From Streptococcus thoraltensis DSM 12221 (GTDB lineage: Bacteria; Bacillota; Bacilli; Lactobacillales; Streptococcaceae): a DNA stretch of 64,000 bases. The notes below the pieces were generated by a model. It made no database searches and was not told the DNA's origin. It was given only the letters and a program-made list of their open reading frames with translations. Shown here piece by piece: positions 28,070 through 38,025 of the stretch (position 1 is the first letter of the stretch; each line of letters opens with the position of its first letter). A program made the translations under genes and the position numbers. The DNA is taken from contig NZ_KB904630.1 of NCBI RefSeq assembly GCF_000380145.1, positions 62,001 through 126,000 on the forward strand, in the 5' to 3' direction.

Positions 28070-30721
28070 ATGTCAAAAGAACTATCACCAAAATACAATC
28101 CAGCCGAGGTTGAGGCTGGGCGTTATCAGAAATGGCTTGACGAGGATGTTTTCAAACCGTCAGGAGACAAGAAAGCCAAGCCTTATTCAATCGTTATTCC
28201 ACCGCCAAATGTCACTGGTAAGTTGCACTTAGGTCACGCTTGGGATACGACTTTACAAGATATTATTATTCGCCAAAAACGTATGCAAGGTTTTGATACG
28301 CTTTGGTTGCCTGGTATGGACCATGCAGGAATTGCGACCCAAGCCAAGGTTGAAGAGCGCCTTCGCGAACAAGGCATTACACGTTACGACCTTGGTCGTG
28401 AGAAATTCCTAGATAAAGTTTGGGAGTGGAAAGACGAGTACGCAGCGACCATCAAAGACCAATGGGGGAAAATGGGTATTTCTATGGATTACTCACGTGA
28501 GCGCTTCACCCTTGATGAGGGCTTGTCAAAAGCAGTGCGTAAAGTCTTTGTAGACCTCTACAAAAAAGGTTGGATTTACCGTGGTGAGTTCATCATCAAC
28601 TGGGATCCAGCAGCACGCACAGCCCTTTCAGATATTGAAGTTATCCACAAGGATGTTGAGGGTGCCTTCTACCATATGAATTATATGCTGGAAGATGGCT
28701 CACGCGCCCTACAAGTTGCGACAACGCGTCCTGAAACCATGTTTGGTGACGTTGCTGTTGCGGTTAATCCAGAAGATGACCGTTACAAAGACTTGATTGG
28801 TCAAAATGTTATCCTGCCAATTGTGAATAAAGCTATCCCAATCGTTGCGGACGAACATGCGGACCCAGAATTTGGAACAGGTGTCGTTAAAATCACACCT
28901 GCCCATGACCCCAATGACTTCTTGGTTGGCGGGCGCCATGATTTGCCACAAGTCAATGTTATGAACGATGATGGTACCATGAATGACCTTGCGGGCGAAT
29001 TTGTGGGTATGGATCGCTTTGAAGCGCGTGAAGCAGTTGTTGCCAAGTTAGAAGAAATTGGTGCCCTTGTTGAGATTGAAAAACGTGTGCATTCTGTTGG
29101 TCACTCTGAACGTTCAGGAGCCGTGGTTGAGCCACGTCTATCAACACAATGGTTTGTTAAGATGGATCAATTGGCGAAAAACGCCATTGCCAACCAAGAT
29201 ACAGATGACAAAGTCGAATTCTATCCGCCACGTTTCAATGATACTTTCATGAGCTGGATGGAAAATGTTCATGACTGGGTTATCTCTCGTCAGCTTTGGT
29301 GGGGACATCAAATCCCAGCTTGGTATAACGAAAATGGTGACATGTACGTCGGCGAAGAAGCACCAGAAGGCGACGGCTGGGTACAAGACGAGGATGTGCT
29401 TGACACATGGTTCTCATCTGCCCTCTGGCCTTTCTCAACTATGGGATGGCCTGATGCCGACTCAGCAGATTTCAAGCGTTATTTCCCAACATCAACCTTG
29501 GTAACGGGTTATGACATCATTTTTTTCTGGGTTTCTCGTATGATTTTCCAATCCCTCGAGTTCACAGGACGCAAGCCTTTCTCAAACGTTCTGATCCACG
29601 GTCTTATCCGCGATGAAGAAGGGCGTAAGATGTCTAAATCGCTCGGTAACGGTATCGACCCAATGGATGTTATCGAGAAATACGGTGCTGATGCCCTTCG
29701 TTGGTTCTTATCAAACGGATCTGCTCCAGGTCAAGACGTGCGTTTCTCTTACGAAAAAATGGATGCTTCTTGGAACTTCATTAACAAGATTTGGAACATC
29801 TCACGCTATATTCTCATGAACAATGAAGGACTTGACTTAAACACTGCGACAGACAAGGTTGCGCAGGTGGTCGGCGGTCAGGCTGGCAATGTCACGGATC
29901 GTTGGATTCTCCATAATCTCAATGAAACCATCGCTAAAGTCACGGAAAACTTTGACAAGTTCGAGTTCGGTGTGGCGGGACACATCCTTTACAACTTTAT
30001 TTGGGAAGAGTTTGCCAACTGGTATGTTGAGTTGACCAAGGAAGTGCTATATAGTGACAATGAAGAAGAAAAGGTTATGACGCGTGCGGTTCTGCTCTAC
30101 ACGCTTGATAAAATCCTCCGTTTGCTTCATCCAATCATGCCATTTGTGACCGAAGAAATCTTTGCCCAGTATGCTGAAGGCTCTATTGTGACAGCTGATT
30201 ACCCAGTGGTCAATGAAGCCTTTGAAAATGCTGACACTCATAAGGGTGTTGAGAGCTTGAAAGATCTTATTCGTGCCGTTCGTAATGCGCGTGCGGAAGT
30301 GAACGTGGCGCCATCAAAACCAATCACAATCTTGGTCAAAACGAGTGACGCAGACTTAGAAGACTTCTTCAAGTCAACTATCAACTACATCAGACGCTTC
30401 ACAAATCCAGAAACCTTGGAAATCTCAGCTGACTTGACAGCGCCAGAATTAGCAATGTCATCTGTTATCACAGGAGCTGAAATCTTCTTGCCACTAGCAG
30501 ATTTGCTCAATGTCGAAGAAGAATTGGCTCGTCTCGACAAAGAACTCGCCAAATGGCAAAAAGAATTGGATATGGTCGGCAAAAAACTTGGCAACGAACG
30601 CTTCGTCGCCAACGCCAAACCAGAAGTCGTCCAAAAAGAACGCGACAAACAAGCCGACTACCAAGCTAAATATGATGCAACACAAGAGCGAATTACAGAG
30701 ATGAAAGCTTTGGTTAAGTAA
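28070..30721 (+). CDS. valS: Valine--tRNA ligase
   Basis: 883 residues, normal for a class I valyl-tRNA synthetase. [15 protein letters not shown] carries the HIGH signature, RKMSKSLGN the KMSKS loop, and [20 protein letters not shown] and [15 protein letters not shown] belong to the editing domain. The C-terminus ends in the usual coiled coil ([19 protein letters not shown]). Codon use here is more GC-rich than in the defence genes that follow. No T-box is adjacent; the likely one is 1.86 kb upstream behind another gene. RBS AAGGAG precedes the ATG. Confidence 0.97.
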   Translation: MSKELSPKYNPAEVEAGRYQKWLDEDVFKPSGDKKAKPYSIVIPPPNVTGKLHLGHAWDTTLQDIIIRQKRMQGFDTLWLPGMDHAGIATQAKVEERLREQGITRYDLGREKFLDKVWEWKDEYAATIKDQWGKMGISMDYSRERFTLDEGLSKAVRKVFVDLYKKGWIYRGEFIINWDPAARTALSDIEVIHKDVEGAFYHMNYMLEDGSRALQVATTRPETMFGDVAVAVNPEDDRYKDLIGQNVILPIVNKAIPIVADEHADPEFGTGVVKITPAHDPNDFLVGGRHDLPQVNVMNDDGTMNDLAGEFVGMDRFEAREAVVAKLEEIGALVEIEKRVHSVGHSERSGAVVEPRLSTQWFVKMDQLAKNAIANQDTDDKVEFYPPRFNDTFMSWMENVHDWVISRQLWWGHQIPAWYNENGDMYVGEEAPEGDGWVQDEDVLDTWFSSALWPFSTMGWPDADSADFKRYFPTSTLVTGYDIIFFWVSRMIFQSLEFTGRKPFSNVLIHGLIRDEEGRKMSKSLGNGIDPMDVIEKYGADALRWFLSNGSAPGQDVRFSYEKMDASWNFINKIWNISRYILMNNEGLDLNTATDKVAQVVGGQAGNVTDRWILHNLNETIAKVTENFDKFEFGVAGHILYNFIWEEFANWYVELTKEVLYSDNEEEKVMTRAVLLYTLDKILRLLHPIMPFVTEEIFAQYAEGSIVTADYPVVNEAFENADTHKGVESLKDLIRAVRNARAEVNVAPSKPITILVKTSDADLEDFFKSTINYIRRFTNPETLEISADLTAPELAMSSVITGAEIFLPLADLLNVEEELARLDKELAKWQKELDMVGKKLGNERFVANAKPEVVQKERDKQADYQAKYDATQERITEMKALVK

Positions 30722-30808
30722 GCTTAAAACACAAAAAGCCCAGCCTAGAAAGGTTGGGTGTTGTGGTATAATATAGAAAATTAATTTGTTACTTTACGAG
30801 GTATTGAT

Positions 30809-33364
30809 ATGTTGAAAGTTTTTATAGCACATGCATGGTCTGGCAATGAGGAATACGATGAAAAAATCTTAAAGTTTCTTCATTTGCTTCAAGTAGAGTT
30901 GGAAGAAAAAATTAAAATTATTTTTGATGATAATACGATTGACAAAGGTAGTTTAAATCGTTTTATGAGAGAAAACGTCCGTTATAGTGATGTGATTTTA
31001 GCTCTTTGTGATGAATATTATTGGAAAAAATCTGACCAAAAAGATACGGGTGTGTATTATGAATTGCAAGAAATCAGGGAGCATAATTTACTAGAAAAAG
31101 TTATTCCTCTAAAAGTATCTGATTTTGATTTACCGTATGATTTTGGAACAGTTGAATACATTGATATGAAAGCTGATTTTAATAACCAACAGATTTCTTC
31201 CGTAAAAAAATTACTTATAAGAATTGCTAAAGTTTCCAATATTAATTCACTTATTCCACAAGATGAAATTAGGGTTGAAAAAAGAATTGAGATAGATTCA
31301 TTGGGAGAACTTTCTAATATAGTAAATACCTCGTCTCGTCTATCAGATATTTATACATATCCTGAATTACGAGTTGATGAAGAAGGATCGAGTAGATTCG
31401 TTCCATCGAAGAATCAAATTAACAATGGTGGATTCTTTGGAAAAAATATAGTAGTTGGTGATAGACAAAGTGGCAAAACATCTTTTGCCAAGAAAATATT
31501 TTTAGACTTATATGAAAGTGGTCTCCAACCGGTGCTATTAGATAAAACGGACATTAAATCTGGAAATATTATTAGGGCGATAAATATGAAATATGTAGAA
31601 ACTTATCTATCTCTACATTCTAGAAGTCAATCTAATATTGTTGTTATTATTGATGATTTTCATCAATTGAAAAAAACATATCAAGAAAAAATTCGATTAA
31701 TCGAAGGTTACAAAGGAATTATATTATTTGTTGATGAGATATTTGACATTAGTTCTACTCAAGATTTTGAATTTTCGAGATTTGTTATACAACCATTTAA
31801 ACCGACACTAAGACAAGAATTAATAGAAAAGATTGTTGATACAAGAAATGAAACTAATCTTTTAACACCAAATGATCGACTGAAAAAAATAGATGAAAGT
31901 CGGACACTTATAGATACAAGTCTTGGATTAGGGAGAGGATATAAAAATAGCATTATTCCAGCTTTCCCTTTATATATCTTAGTTATTCTTGGCTCTATTT
32001 CTGAAGTGGGAGGACGTTTAGATTCACCAATGTCATCATATGGGCATGTTTATCAATTATTGATTAGTCTATCTTTTCAAAACTGTGGAGTTCAAAATGA
32101 TAAAATTGATTCCTATATTAATTTTTTGACATATTTGTCTAAATTTCTATATAGTTGTAACAAACTTGAAATTTCTGAAAAAGAATTCGAGGAATTCATA
32201 AGTGAGTATAAGAAAGATTACAAGATTTTTGAAATTAGACCTTACTTAGATAAATTATTGGAAACGGGCTTGATAAAAAAAGATAATTCATCATATTATA
32301 AATTCACATACGATTATTTATACTATTTCTTTATTGGAAAATATTTCGCAGAAAACTTTGAAGGTAATTTAGATGAAATCAGCAAATTAGTGAAGAATTT
32401 AGATAAAGATAAAAATGGTAATATTTGCATTTTTATCGCTCATCATAGTAAAAATGACAAACTTATTGATATGTTAAATGATAGTTTGAATAGTGTTTTT
32501 GAGGAGTTTTCAGTTTCAACACTTAACAGAGAGGAATTAGGAAATTTCGATGAAAATTTAGGGGAGTTACTAAGTGGACTCAAAATTAAAATTGAAGATC
32601 ACCGAATAGCAAGAAAAAGAGAGCTTGAAGATTTAGATAAATTTGAAGATAAGTATGATGCGGAAACTGAAGAGACAGAGATTTTGAATAACTCTGATGA
32701 CGATGGGGTAGATAGACAAAATGAAATCAGGAGGGCGATGCAGACAGTTGAGGTGGTTGGAGTAATATTAAAAAATAGGCACGGCTCAATAAAATTAAAA
32801 GACTTTGAAAAAACTTTAAAAAATGCCGTAGATGCAAATTTGCGCTTGTTAAAATCCTTTATTGAAATTGTGTCGGATAGTGAATTTATAATATATTTAG
32901 AGAATTATATTGCTGAAAATGTAATTTCGGAACAAAGCAATAGTGATATAGATGAAAAGAAAATAAAAAATGAAATTCGACATATAATATTAACTATGAA
33001 TTTTTCAACTATCTTTACTCTTGTATTAAAAACAATAAATTCCATTGGTTCAGAAGCAGTCTCAAGATATTTTTCTGAAATGTTGATAGAGAATGATATT
33101 CAACTGACTCCTGTGTATCTTCTAATTATGAGAGGGCTAGCGATGCAGTATGAAAAGCAGTTAGCAGAGAGAGAAATTGCCTCTGAGCTTAAAGACAAAG
33201 AAATGTCAAATATTGCGGTTAGTATTATGAGGCTTATGGTTATTAATCACGTATCTCGACACAGTTATAATGCTAGTGAAAAGCAACGAATTGAACAATT
33301 ATTTAAATTTAAGCCGAATTCGATTTTAAGAAGAGAACAACAAATCAAATCGCTAGAGCAATAA
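30809..33364 (+). CDS. TIR/SEFIR-STAND NTPase, probable antiphage sensor
   Basis: 851 residues. The N-terminus (KVFIAHAWSGNEEYDEKIL, IIFDDNTIDKG, VRYSDVILALCDEYYW, YYELQEIREH) has the layout of TIR/SEFIR domains, with the Glu after YY as a candidate NADase residue. A P-loop follows (VVGDRQSGKTSF, about 214-225) with Walker B VVIIDDFHQL (about 278), a winged-helix-like segment and a long C-terminal helical region. This is the architecture of bacterial NLR-like/STAND defence proteins, in which the C-terminus senses phage protein and the TIR depletes NAD. It has its own -10 (TGGTATAAT) near 30767-30775, and base use is much more A/T-rich than valS. Defence is inferred from architecture and neighbours. 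Confidence 0.72.
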   Translation: MLKVFIAHAWSGNEEYDEKILKFLHLLQVELEEKIKIIFDDNTIDKGSLNRFMRENVRYSDVILALCDEYYWKKSDQKDTGVYYELQEIREHNLLEKVIPLKVSDFDLPYDFGTVEYIDMKADFNNQQISSVKKLLIRIAKVSNINSLIPQDEIRVEKRIEIDSLGELSNIVNTSSRLSDIYTYPELRVDEEGSSRFVPSKNQINNGGFFGKNIVVGDRQSGKTSFAKKIFLDLYESGLQPVLLDKTDIKSGNIIRAINMKYVETYLSLHSRSQSNIVVIIDDFHQLKKTYQEKIRLIEGYKGIILFVDEIFDISSTQDFEFSRFVIQPFKPTLRQELIEKIVDTRNETNLLTPNDRLKKIDESRTLIDTSLGLGRGYKNSIIPAFPLYILVILGSISEVGGRLDSPMSSYGHVYQLLISLSFQNCGVQNDKIDSYINFLTYLSKFLYSCNKLEISEKEFEEFISEYKKDYKIFEIRPYLDKLLETGLIKKDNSSYYKFTYDYLYYFFIGKYFAENFEGNLDEISKLVKNLDKDKNGNICIFIAHHSKNDKLIDMLNDSLNSVFEEFSVSTLNREELGNFDENLGELLSGLKIKIEDHRIARKRELEDLDKFEDKYDAETEETEILNNSDDDGVDRQNEIRRAMQTVEVVGVILKNRHGSIKLKDFEKTLKNAVDANLRLLKSFIEIVSDSEFIIYLENYIAENVISEQSNSDIDEKKIKNEIRHIILTMNFSTIFTLVLKTINSIGSEAVSRYFSEMLIENDIQLTPVYLLIMRGLAMQYEKQLAEREIASELKDKEMSNIAVSIMRLMVINHVSRHSYNASEKQRIEQLFKFKPNSILRREQQIKSLEQ

Positions 33365-33473
33365 AAGTGAAGTTTTAATGTAATTAATCTACAATGTTAA
33401 ACGCTCGAACCTCTCCTATAAAATGAAATTGGCTACCTAAAACATTAGGTGGACAGTTTTATATCTTCCGGTT

Positions 33474-33509
33474 ACACTATATTTCTAGGCTTTGTTTGAA
33501 ATATAGTGT
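33474..33509. terminator. Perfect inverted repeat ahead of the R-M system
   Basis: ACACTATATTTC and GAAATATAGTGT are perfect 12-bp arms with a 12-nt loop. There is no long T-run. It could be a terminator for the STAND gene or an operator for the methyltransferase gene. Confidence 0.45.
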
Positions 33510-33554
33510 GGATTTGTAAAATAATTACGTTTACTCATTTCCATATTCAAATTA

Positions 33555-33563
33555 TGTTATACT
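33555..33563 (+). promoter_or_regulatory. Extended -10 of the methyltransferase gene
   Basis: TGTTATACT, the same nine bases as ahead of the restriction enzyme gene at 34863. No clear -35 is seen. Confidence 0.45.
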
Positions 33564-33603
33564 AGTTAAAGTTAAATCAAAAATAAATTTTAAAGGAGCT
33601 AAC

Positions 33604-34821
33604 ATGTCAAATTCTGTAAGTTCCCCGATCAAGAAAAAGTACAATATTGCTGCGTTCTTTTCTGGTGTTGGTGGAATTGAGTTGGGTTTTGAACAGACCA
33701 ACGAGTTCAGAGTGGTGTTTGCTAATGAGTTCGATAAGTATGCTAGGAAAACTTATGCGTTAAATTATCCTGATACGCTTTTGGATTCACGTGATATCCA
33801 CGCTGTTCCGGCCGATGAAATCGGCGAAAATATTGATGTTATAGTCGGAGGTTTTCCATGTCAGGCCTTTTCGATTGCAGGTTACCGAAAAGGTTTTGAT
33901 GATGATCGTGGTGATTTATTCTTTGAACTCTTACGAATGATAGAGGCTAAGAAACCAAAAGCTATTTTTATTGAAAATGTCAAAAATATGGTTGGTCATG
34001 ATCATGGGAATACTTTTAAAGTGATTCGTGAAGCTTTGACTGAAAATGGCTATTTTATCAAATGGAAAGTCTTAAACGGGAAAGACTACGGTAATATTCC
34101 TCAAAATAGAGAGCGTATTTATATTGTCGGTTTTGACAATAAAGATAGTTTTAATCATTTTGAATTTCCTGAAGAGGTTGATTTGACGACTACTCTACGT
34201 GATATTATTGATTTTTCAGATGATGAAGATACCGTATACCATTATGAAAAAGGAAGACAACCTTTTTATGATTTACTAAAAGAGAGTATGATAAGTCAAG
34301 ACACTGTCTACCAGTGGAGGCGGCAGTATGTTCGTGAGAATAAAAGTGGTGTTGTTCCTACGCTAACAGCCAATATGGGTACTGGTGGGCATAATGTCCC
34401 ACTTATATTAACCGATAGTGGAAAAATTAGAAAATTAACACCTAAAGAAACCTTTAATGCGCAAGGTTATTCAAAAGATTTTCAGTTACCTGAAGGGGTA
34501 TCGAATGGGCAACTTTATAAACAGGCTGGGAACAGTGTTGTTGTTCCAGTTATACGGCGAATCGCTGAGAAAATTGCTGAGGCTTTAAAATTTTCTAAAT
34601 ATACTGCACCTAAAGAAAGCACTAATAAGTATTCTCTTATTTACACAAAAATGGATGGTCCATTTGAAGGTGAGTCCTTTATAGAAGAAACTTTTAAAAA
34701 TCTCGTTGCCTTAGAACAATATATTGAAACATCGAATACTGAAATTCCTCTATTCTCTGATGAAAATTATTTGTCTTTTGTGAAGCGAAAGAAATCTGGA
34801 GAATTTTATACGATAGGATGA
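33604..34821 (+). CDS. DNA (cytosine-5) methyltransferase of a type II R-M system
   Basis: 405 residues with the C5-MTase motifs in order: I AFFSGVGGIELGF, IV GGFPCQAFSIAG (catalytic Cys), VI FIENVKNM, VIII QNRERIYIVGF, then a target-recognition region with GTGGHNVPLI, and X GNSVVVPVIRRI. It protects host DNA from the partner nuclease. The target sequence cannot be read from the protein. RBS AAAGGAG. About 75 residues past motif X form an extra C-terminal tail. A terminator separates it from the partner, letting methylation be expressed independently. A/T-rich base use suggests transfer. Confidence 0.9.
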   Translation: MSNSVSSPIKKKYNIAAFFSGVGGIELGFEQTNEFRVVFANEFDKYARKTYALNYPDTLLDSRDIHAVPADEIGENIDVIVGGFPCQAFSIAGYRKGFDDDRGDLFFELLRMIEAKKPKAIFIENVKNMVGHDHGNTFKVIREALTENGYFIKWKVLNGKDYGNIPQNRERIYIVGFDNKDSFNHFEFPEEVDLTTTLRDIIDFSDDEDTVYHYEKGRQPFYDLLKESMISQDTVYQWRRQYVRENKSGVVPTLTANMGTGGHNVPLILTDSGKIRKLTPKETFNAQGYSKDFQLPEGVSNGQLYKQAGNSVVVPVIRRIAEKIAEALKFSKYTAPKESTNKYSLIYTKMDGPFEGESFIEETFKNLVALEQYIETSNTEIPLFSDENYLSFVKRKKSGEFYTIG

Positions 34822-34832
34822 TGAATAACCAC

Positions 34833-34864
34833 AAGAAGATTAGTGAAATGCTAATCTTCTTTTG
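34833..34864 (+). terminator. Terminator between methyltransferase and nuclease
   Basis: AAGAAGATTAG pairs with CTAATCTTCTT around TGAAATG, followed by TTT. Confidence 0.75.
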
Positions 34865-34871
34865 TTATACT
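34863..34871 (+). promoter_or_regulatory. Extended -10 of the restriction enzyme gene
   Basis: TGTTATACT directly after the terminator; the gene starts 27 nt later behind AAAAGGAGG. Confidence 0.5.
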
Positions 34872-34897
34872 TAAGTAGTTATCAAAAGGAGGTTCTT

Positions 34898-36487
34898 ATG
34901 TGGGAATATTTGAAATCAGATCAGAAAGAAAAATATAAAAAATTAATTACTAATTTTGCTAGTTTAAGTGAAGCATTTTCTCAAAAATCTGAGAATTCTG
35001 ATGCAGAGGATGTACAAGAATTTGTAGCACCCATTGTTAATTCAAAATTTCAAGAAACGGTATTTCAAAAGGCATTTGGTGCAGTAGCAGAGGATATTGC
35101 TAATACCTCTTATGATGCTTCTTTAGAGCTCGATGAAAAACATAAATACTTAGTTGGTTTGAAATCCTTTGGTATAAATTCAGGGGATCAAAAAATTGCT
35201 CAGTTTAAGAAAAATTCTCAAGAGTGGAACGAACTTCTAGCTGATATTCGATTTAATGCTTCTATTTCAAATGATAAAAAGATTTCTGATGAGAAAAATT
35301 TGATCCATTATGAACTGTTAGCGAAAAACATCTCTGAACTTCGAAATCAGCGAATTGAATCTTCAAAAGCACAAATTCGTGGGTTTAAATCTGATAATGT
35401 TACAGTTGAATCTGTTTACCATGTTTTAATGCCAACTTCAAAAGGTCAGAAACCTCAGATTTTTGTTGGTGAAACAAGTTATCTACCTATCGATATTGAA
35501 AATTTAAAAATTTTAGGAGCAACAAATTTAAATAATCCTACTAATTTTAGATTTACTGATGGTCAGCATGTCTATAAGTATACAGCTGCAGATAGTCAGC
35601 TACATATGGCTTTTAATAATAAAGATATTGTTGTGGATACGTGGGATGTCAACTATATTGAAGATCCATTCTATGTTTTTGAAAACCTCCATTTACTTAA
35701 TCGTGGTGAGGAAACTAATATTGAACAAACTGTTTCCTGGATGATTCCTAATAAACATCACGAAGTTGAATTGAGCTCTGGTTTTAATGGTTTTAACGGT
35801 GGTTCTAAGCTATCAAGAAAAGATAGATATAGAGAGAAGCGTATCGAGCAGTTGTTGCAAAAGTATCAGGAATCTTTAACATCTGAACAATCTTTAGTTG
35901 TAAAAAATTATTTGGAATTGCTCTTACTTCCGGAATATCGTTCGCACGAAGAAACGATAAGAATGCGTGAAATTAGACAAGAGTTTATGACTAAAATATC
36001 TACTTTCAGTAGTTCTGAGCTTATTATAGATATTGAAAAAATGATTTATCGTGATTCTAAAGAAGTTTATATTCCTATACCAGATGCTAGAAATTTTCAT
36101 ACTTCTTTTCCTAACTTTTTTGGAAGAAATATTGGAACCTTTGATGAGAAAAATCCACGTAAGTTAGCTTTGAGTAAAACGGATAGAATTTTTACGTTAA
36201 AATTTTTAGCATCCGGAGATGAAATTGAAGCTTACGTCAATCAAGAAAATGGAAAAGCCATTCAATCAACTAAAAAGCAAGATATATTAGGAGAGTGGTT
36301 ACTAAGAGGTGTATTTCAGCTCAGAGATAGAGAAGTCCTAACATATGAAAAGTTGATTGATTTAAACATTAATGGTATTAGATTGACTAAGTATAAAAAT
36401 TCTAATATCATTGGTATTGAGTTTATTTGGATTGATCCAGATAATCCTCCTATAGATGCTATTGGTTGGGTAGCAAGGAACAAATAA
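34898..36487 (+). CDS. Probable type II restriction endonuclease
   Basis: 529 residues from the ATG at 34898, set by AAAAGGAGG seven bases upstream. The family cannot be named from memory, but the position after a C5 methyltransferase, the size and a possible PD-(D/E)xK-like patch (SYDASLELDEKHKYLVGLKS, about residues 70-89) support a nuclease. The C-terminus (IIGIEFIWIDPDNPPIDAIGW) is probably part of the DNA-binding half. It has its own promoter behind a terminator. The stop codon is one base from the ogt remnant, so the R-M system ends exactly at a rearrangement junction. Confidence 0.7.
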   Translation: MWEYLKSDQKEKYKKLITNFASLSEAFSQKSENSDAEDVQEFVAPIVNSKFQETVFQKAFGAVAEDIANTSYDASLELDEKHKYLVGLKSFGINSGDQKIAQFKKNSQEWNELLADIRFNASISNDKKISDEKNLIHYELLAKNISELRNQRIESSKAQIRGFKSDNVTVESVYHVLMPTSKGQKPQIFVGETSYLPIDIENLKILGATNLNNPTNFRFTDGQHVYKYTAADSQLHMAFNNKDIVVDTWDVNYIEDPFYVFENLHLLNRGEETNIEQTVSWMIPNKHHEVELSSGFNGFNGGSKLSRKDRYREKRIEQLLQKYQESLTSEQSLVVKNYLELLLLPEYRSHEETIRMREIRQEFMTKISTFSSSELIIDIEKMIYRDSKEVYIPIPDARNFHTSFPNFFGRNIGTFDEKNPRKLALSKTDRIFTLKFLASGDEIEAYVNQENGKAIQSTKKQDILGEWLLRGVFQLRDREVLTYEKLIDLNINGIRLTKYKNSNIIGIEFIWIDPDNPPIDAIGWVARNK

Positions 36488-36488
36488 T

Positions 36489-36570
36489 ATGATCTACAAA
36501 TCCTTCTACCCCTCCCCCTAGGTCTTATTAGTCTTCTAGCTGATGAGGATTCGCTTTTGGGGGCTTTATT
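36489..36570 (+). pseudogene. Truncated 5' copy of ogt
   Basis: From the ATG at 36489 the sequence follows the intact ogt at 49575 closely (AAATC, CTAGGTCTTAT, AGTCTTCTAGCTGATGAGGA, TCGCTTTTGGGG) for about 75 bp. A lost C in the C-tract creates an early TAG and an extra G shifts the frame. Identity stops at 36570, where repeat D2 begins. It marks the left edge of the IS110-cas-CRISPR segment. Confidence 0.85.
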
Positions 36571-36596
36571 TCTACCATTTGTCAAGTTTATCAAGG
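36571..36596. repeat. 26-bp repeat D, copy D2
   Basis: Identical to 10328-10353. It begins exactly where similarity to ogt ends. Confidence 0.7.
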
Positions 36597-36675
36597 GTTT
36601 AAGTTAAAAAATATGATAATACAGCGACTGTATAGAGATTGCTGACTCATTTAGTTAAAAAGTGTACACCAAAAC

Positions 36676-36710
36676 AACACCTTATGTTGGAAATTTTCTG
36701 ATAAGGTGTT
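36676..36710. terminator. Hairpin at the end of the IS110 remnant
   Basis: AACACCTTAT and ATAAGGTGTT are perfect 10-bp arms, 15-nt loop, near the transposase stop codon. It may be a terminator or an end structure of the element. Confidence 0.4.
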
Positions 36711-36733
36711 ACAATGATAAAGCATCAACGACT

Positions 36734-37925
36734 TTAATGATTTTGGGTCGAAGTATAATCGTAAAGTTTGTTATGCGTTATGAGGTAATACATTGTCCTG
36801 ATGAGGCGATGTATAGAGGCAATCGTATGCGGCTTAGTTGAAGTCGTTTGCGATTGTCTTTTTTGTTTCTCGTAAAAGTCAGCGATATGGCACGGCTTAG
36901 TGTGGCTGGTTGCAGCGATATTGTGAATACACTTGAAGAGAAACTTTCTGGCATAAGGGTTTCCACGTTTGGTGATGTGTTCCTTGGCAAGAAAATTCCC
37001 AGATTTGTAGTGGCTAAGATCAATCCTGATAAAGGCGTTGATTTGATTGGCAGACTGAAAGTGGCGAATGTCTCCTAATTCGCCAATGATACTTGTCGCT
37101 GTGTTTTCCGAAATGCAAGGAATAGACTGTAAGATATCATACTCTGGAAATGGCTGAGTTAGTGTCACCATTTTGACTAGAATAGCTTACCTACGTTCAG
37201 AAAGCCTAAGCAATTCTTGAGCATAATATCGTACTTCTTCAATAATTGGTGATGTTTCCTGAACAGTACAGTAAGATTGTTCAGCTAGTTCTATGAGTTT
37301 ATTCGTGAGAAAATAAACATGCTTATTAGAGATGCGCTTTGCAGTGAATTGACGGATAATATCAGATACCTCCGATAACGATAATTTCAACACCATATTG
37401 CTGTTGGGAAAGGTCGTAACCAAATGCCAGTATTGCTCACCAGTTAGTTGGTGTTGATAAGAGATTTTTTAGTTCAGGAAAGCTAATTTGTAGGAGTTTG
37501 TGCAAACGGTTTTTAGTCCGAACAATGTCTTCTGTCAGAATCCGATAGAAACGACTTAAATCACGAAGCTCCTGATAAACCTCTTCTTGGACATAAGATG
37601 GTTGACGATTGAGAATAAATTGAGACTGAGCTAACTTTTCAGCGTCAATCTTATCTGTTTTACGCACTTGCAAGCTGTCCAGTTGCTTTTTGGCTTCCAG
37701 AGGATTGAGCCGTGTATAGGCATAACTATTTTCCTCGAGGAAGGCCTGAAGGCGACGAGAATAGACGCCTGTCGCTTCAAAGATAATTTCAGGGGTTTGG
37801 ACGGTTTTCAGGTCATCTAATAAGCGAGAAAATGGTATTGTGTAGCGATGAACCTTTTCGCCGTTGACTAAAATCGCTACCTCTGAACTTGCTTTACTCA
37901 CATCAATCCCAAATACTGCTCGCAT
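36734..37925 (-). pseudogene. Broken IS110-family transposase
   Basis: In order on the reverse strand: a DEDD/RuvC-like N-terminus (VFGIDVSKASSEVAI, IFEATGVYSRRL, RKTDKIDAEKLA), a coiled middle, and the Tnp_20 C-terminus (LQSIPCISENTATSIIGELG, FLAKEHITKRGNPYARKFLF). A tandem AACT duplication near 37440 shifts the frame after LLSTPT, and an in-frame TAA at 37187-37189 interrupts the middle. The original enzyme would be about 395 residues, a normal size. IS110 elements carry a non-coding bridge RNA in the stretch upstream of the gene, which here would fall around 37926-38020. Confidence 0.88.
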
Positions 37926-37965
37926 GATATTACCTCACTAATCTTAGTATGTTTGATTGCATACA

Positions 37966-38018
37966 ACAAGCCCTATAATCTCCGATGGGAATTTACCCAC
38001 TACAGAAATTATAGAGCC
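37966..38018. repeat. Short inverted-repeat element E1
   Basis: It contains 24 bp (TTACCCACTACAG then AAATTATAGAG, 37993-38016) identical to 58000-58023. Its left arm CCCTATAAT...GATGGG is the imperfect inverse of its right arm. It could be a miniature element or an IS end. Confidence 0.6.
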
Positions 38019-38025
38019 AAAAAAC

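Noticed and set aside
30740..30766. CCCAGCC/GGTTGGG hairpin after valS as a terminator
   Set aside because: The stem is good but no T-tract follows; left unannotated.
37187..37423. Separate small gene in the middle of the IS110 remnant
   Set aside because: It is the central part of the transposase, separated by a frameshift and a stop.
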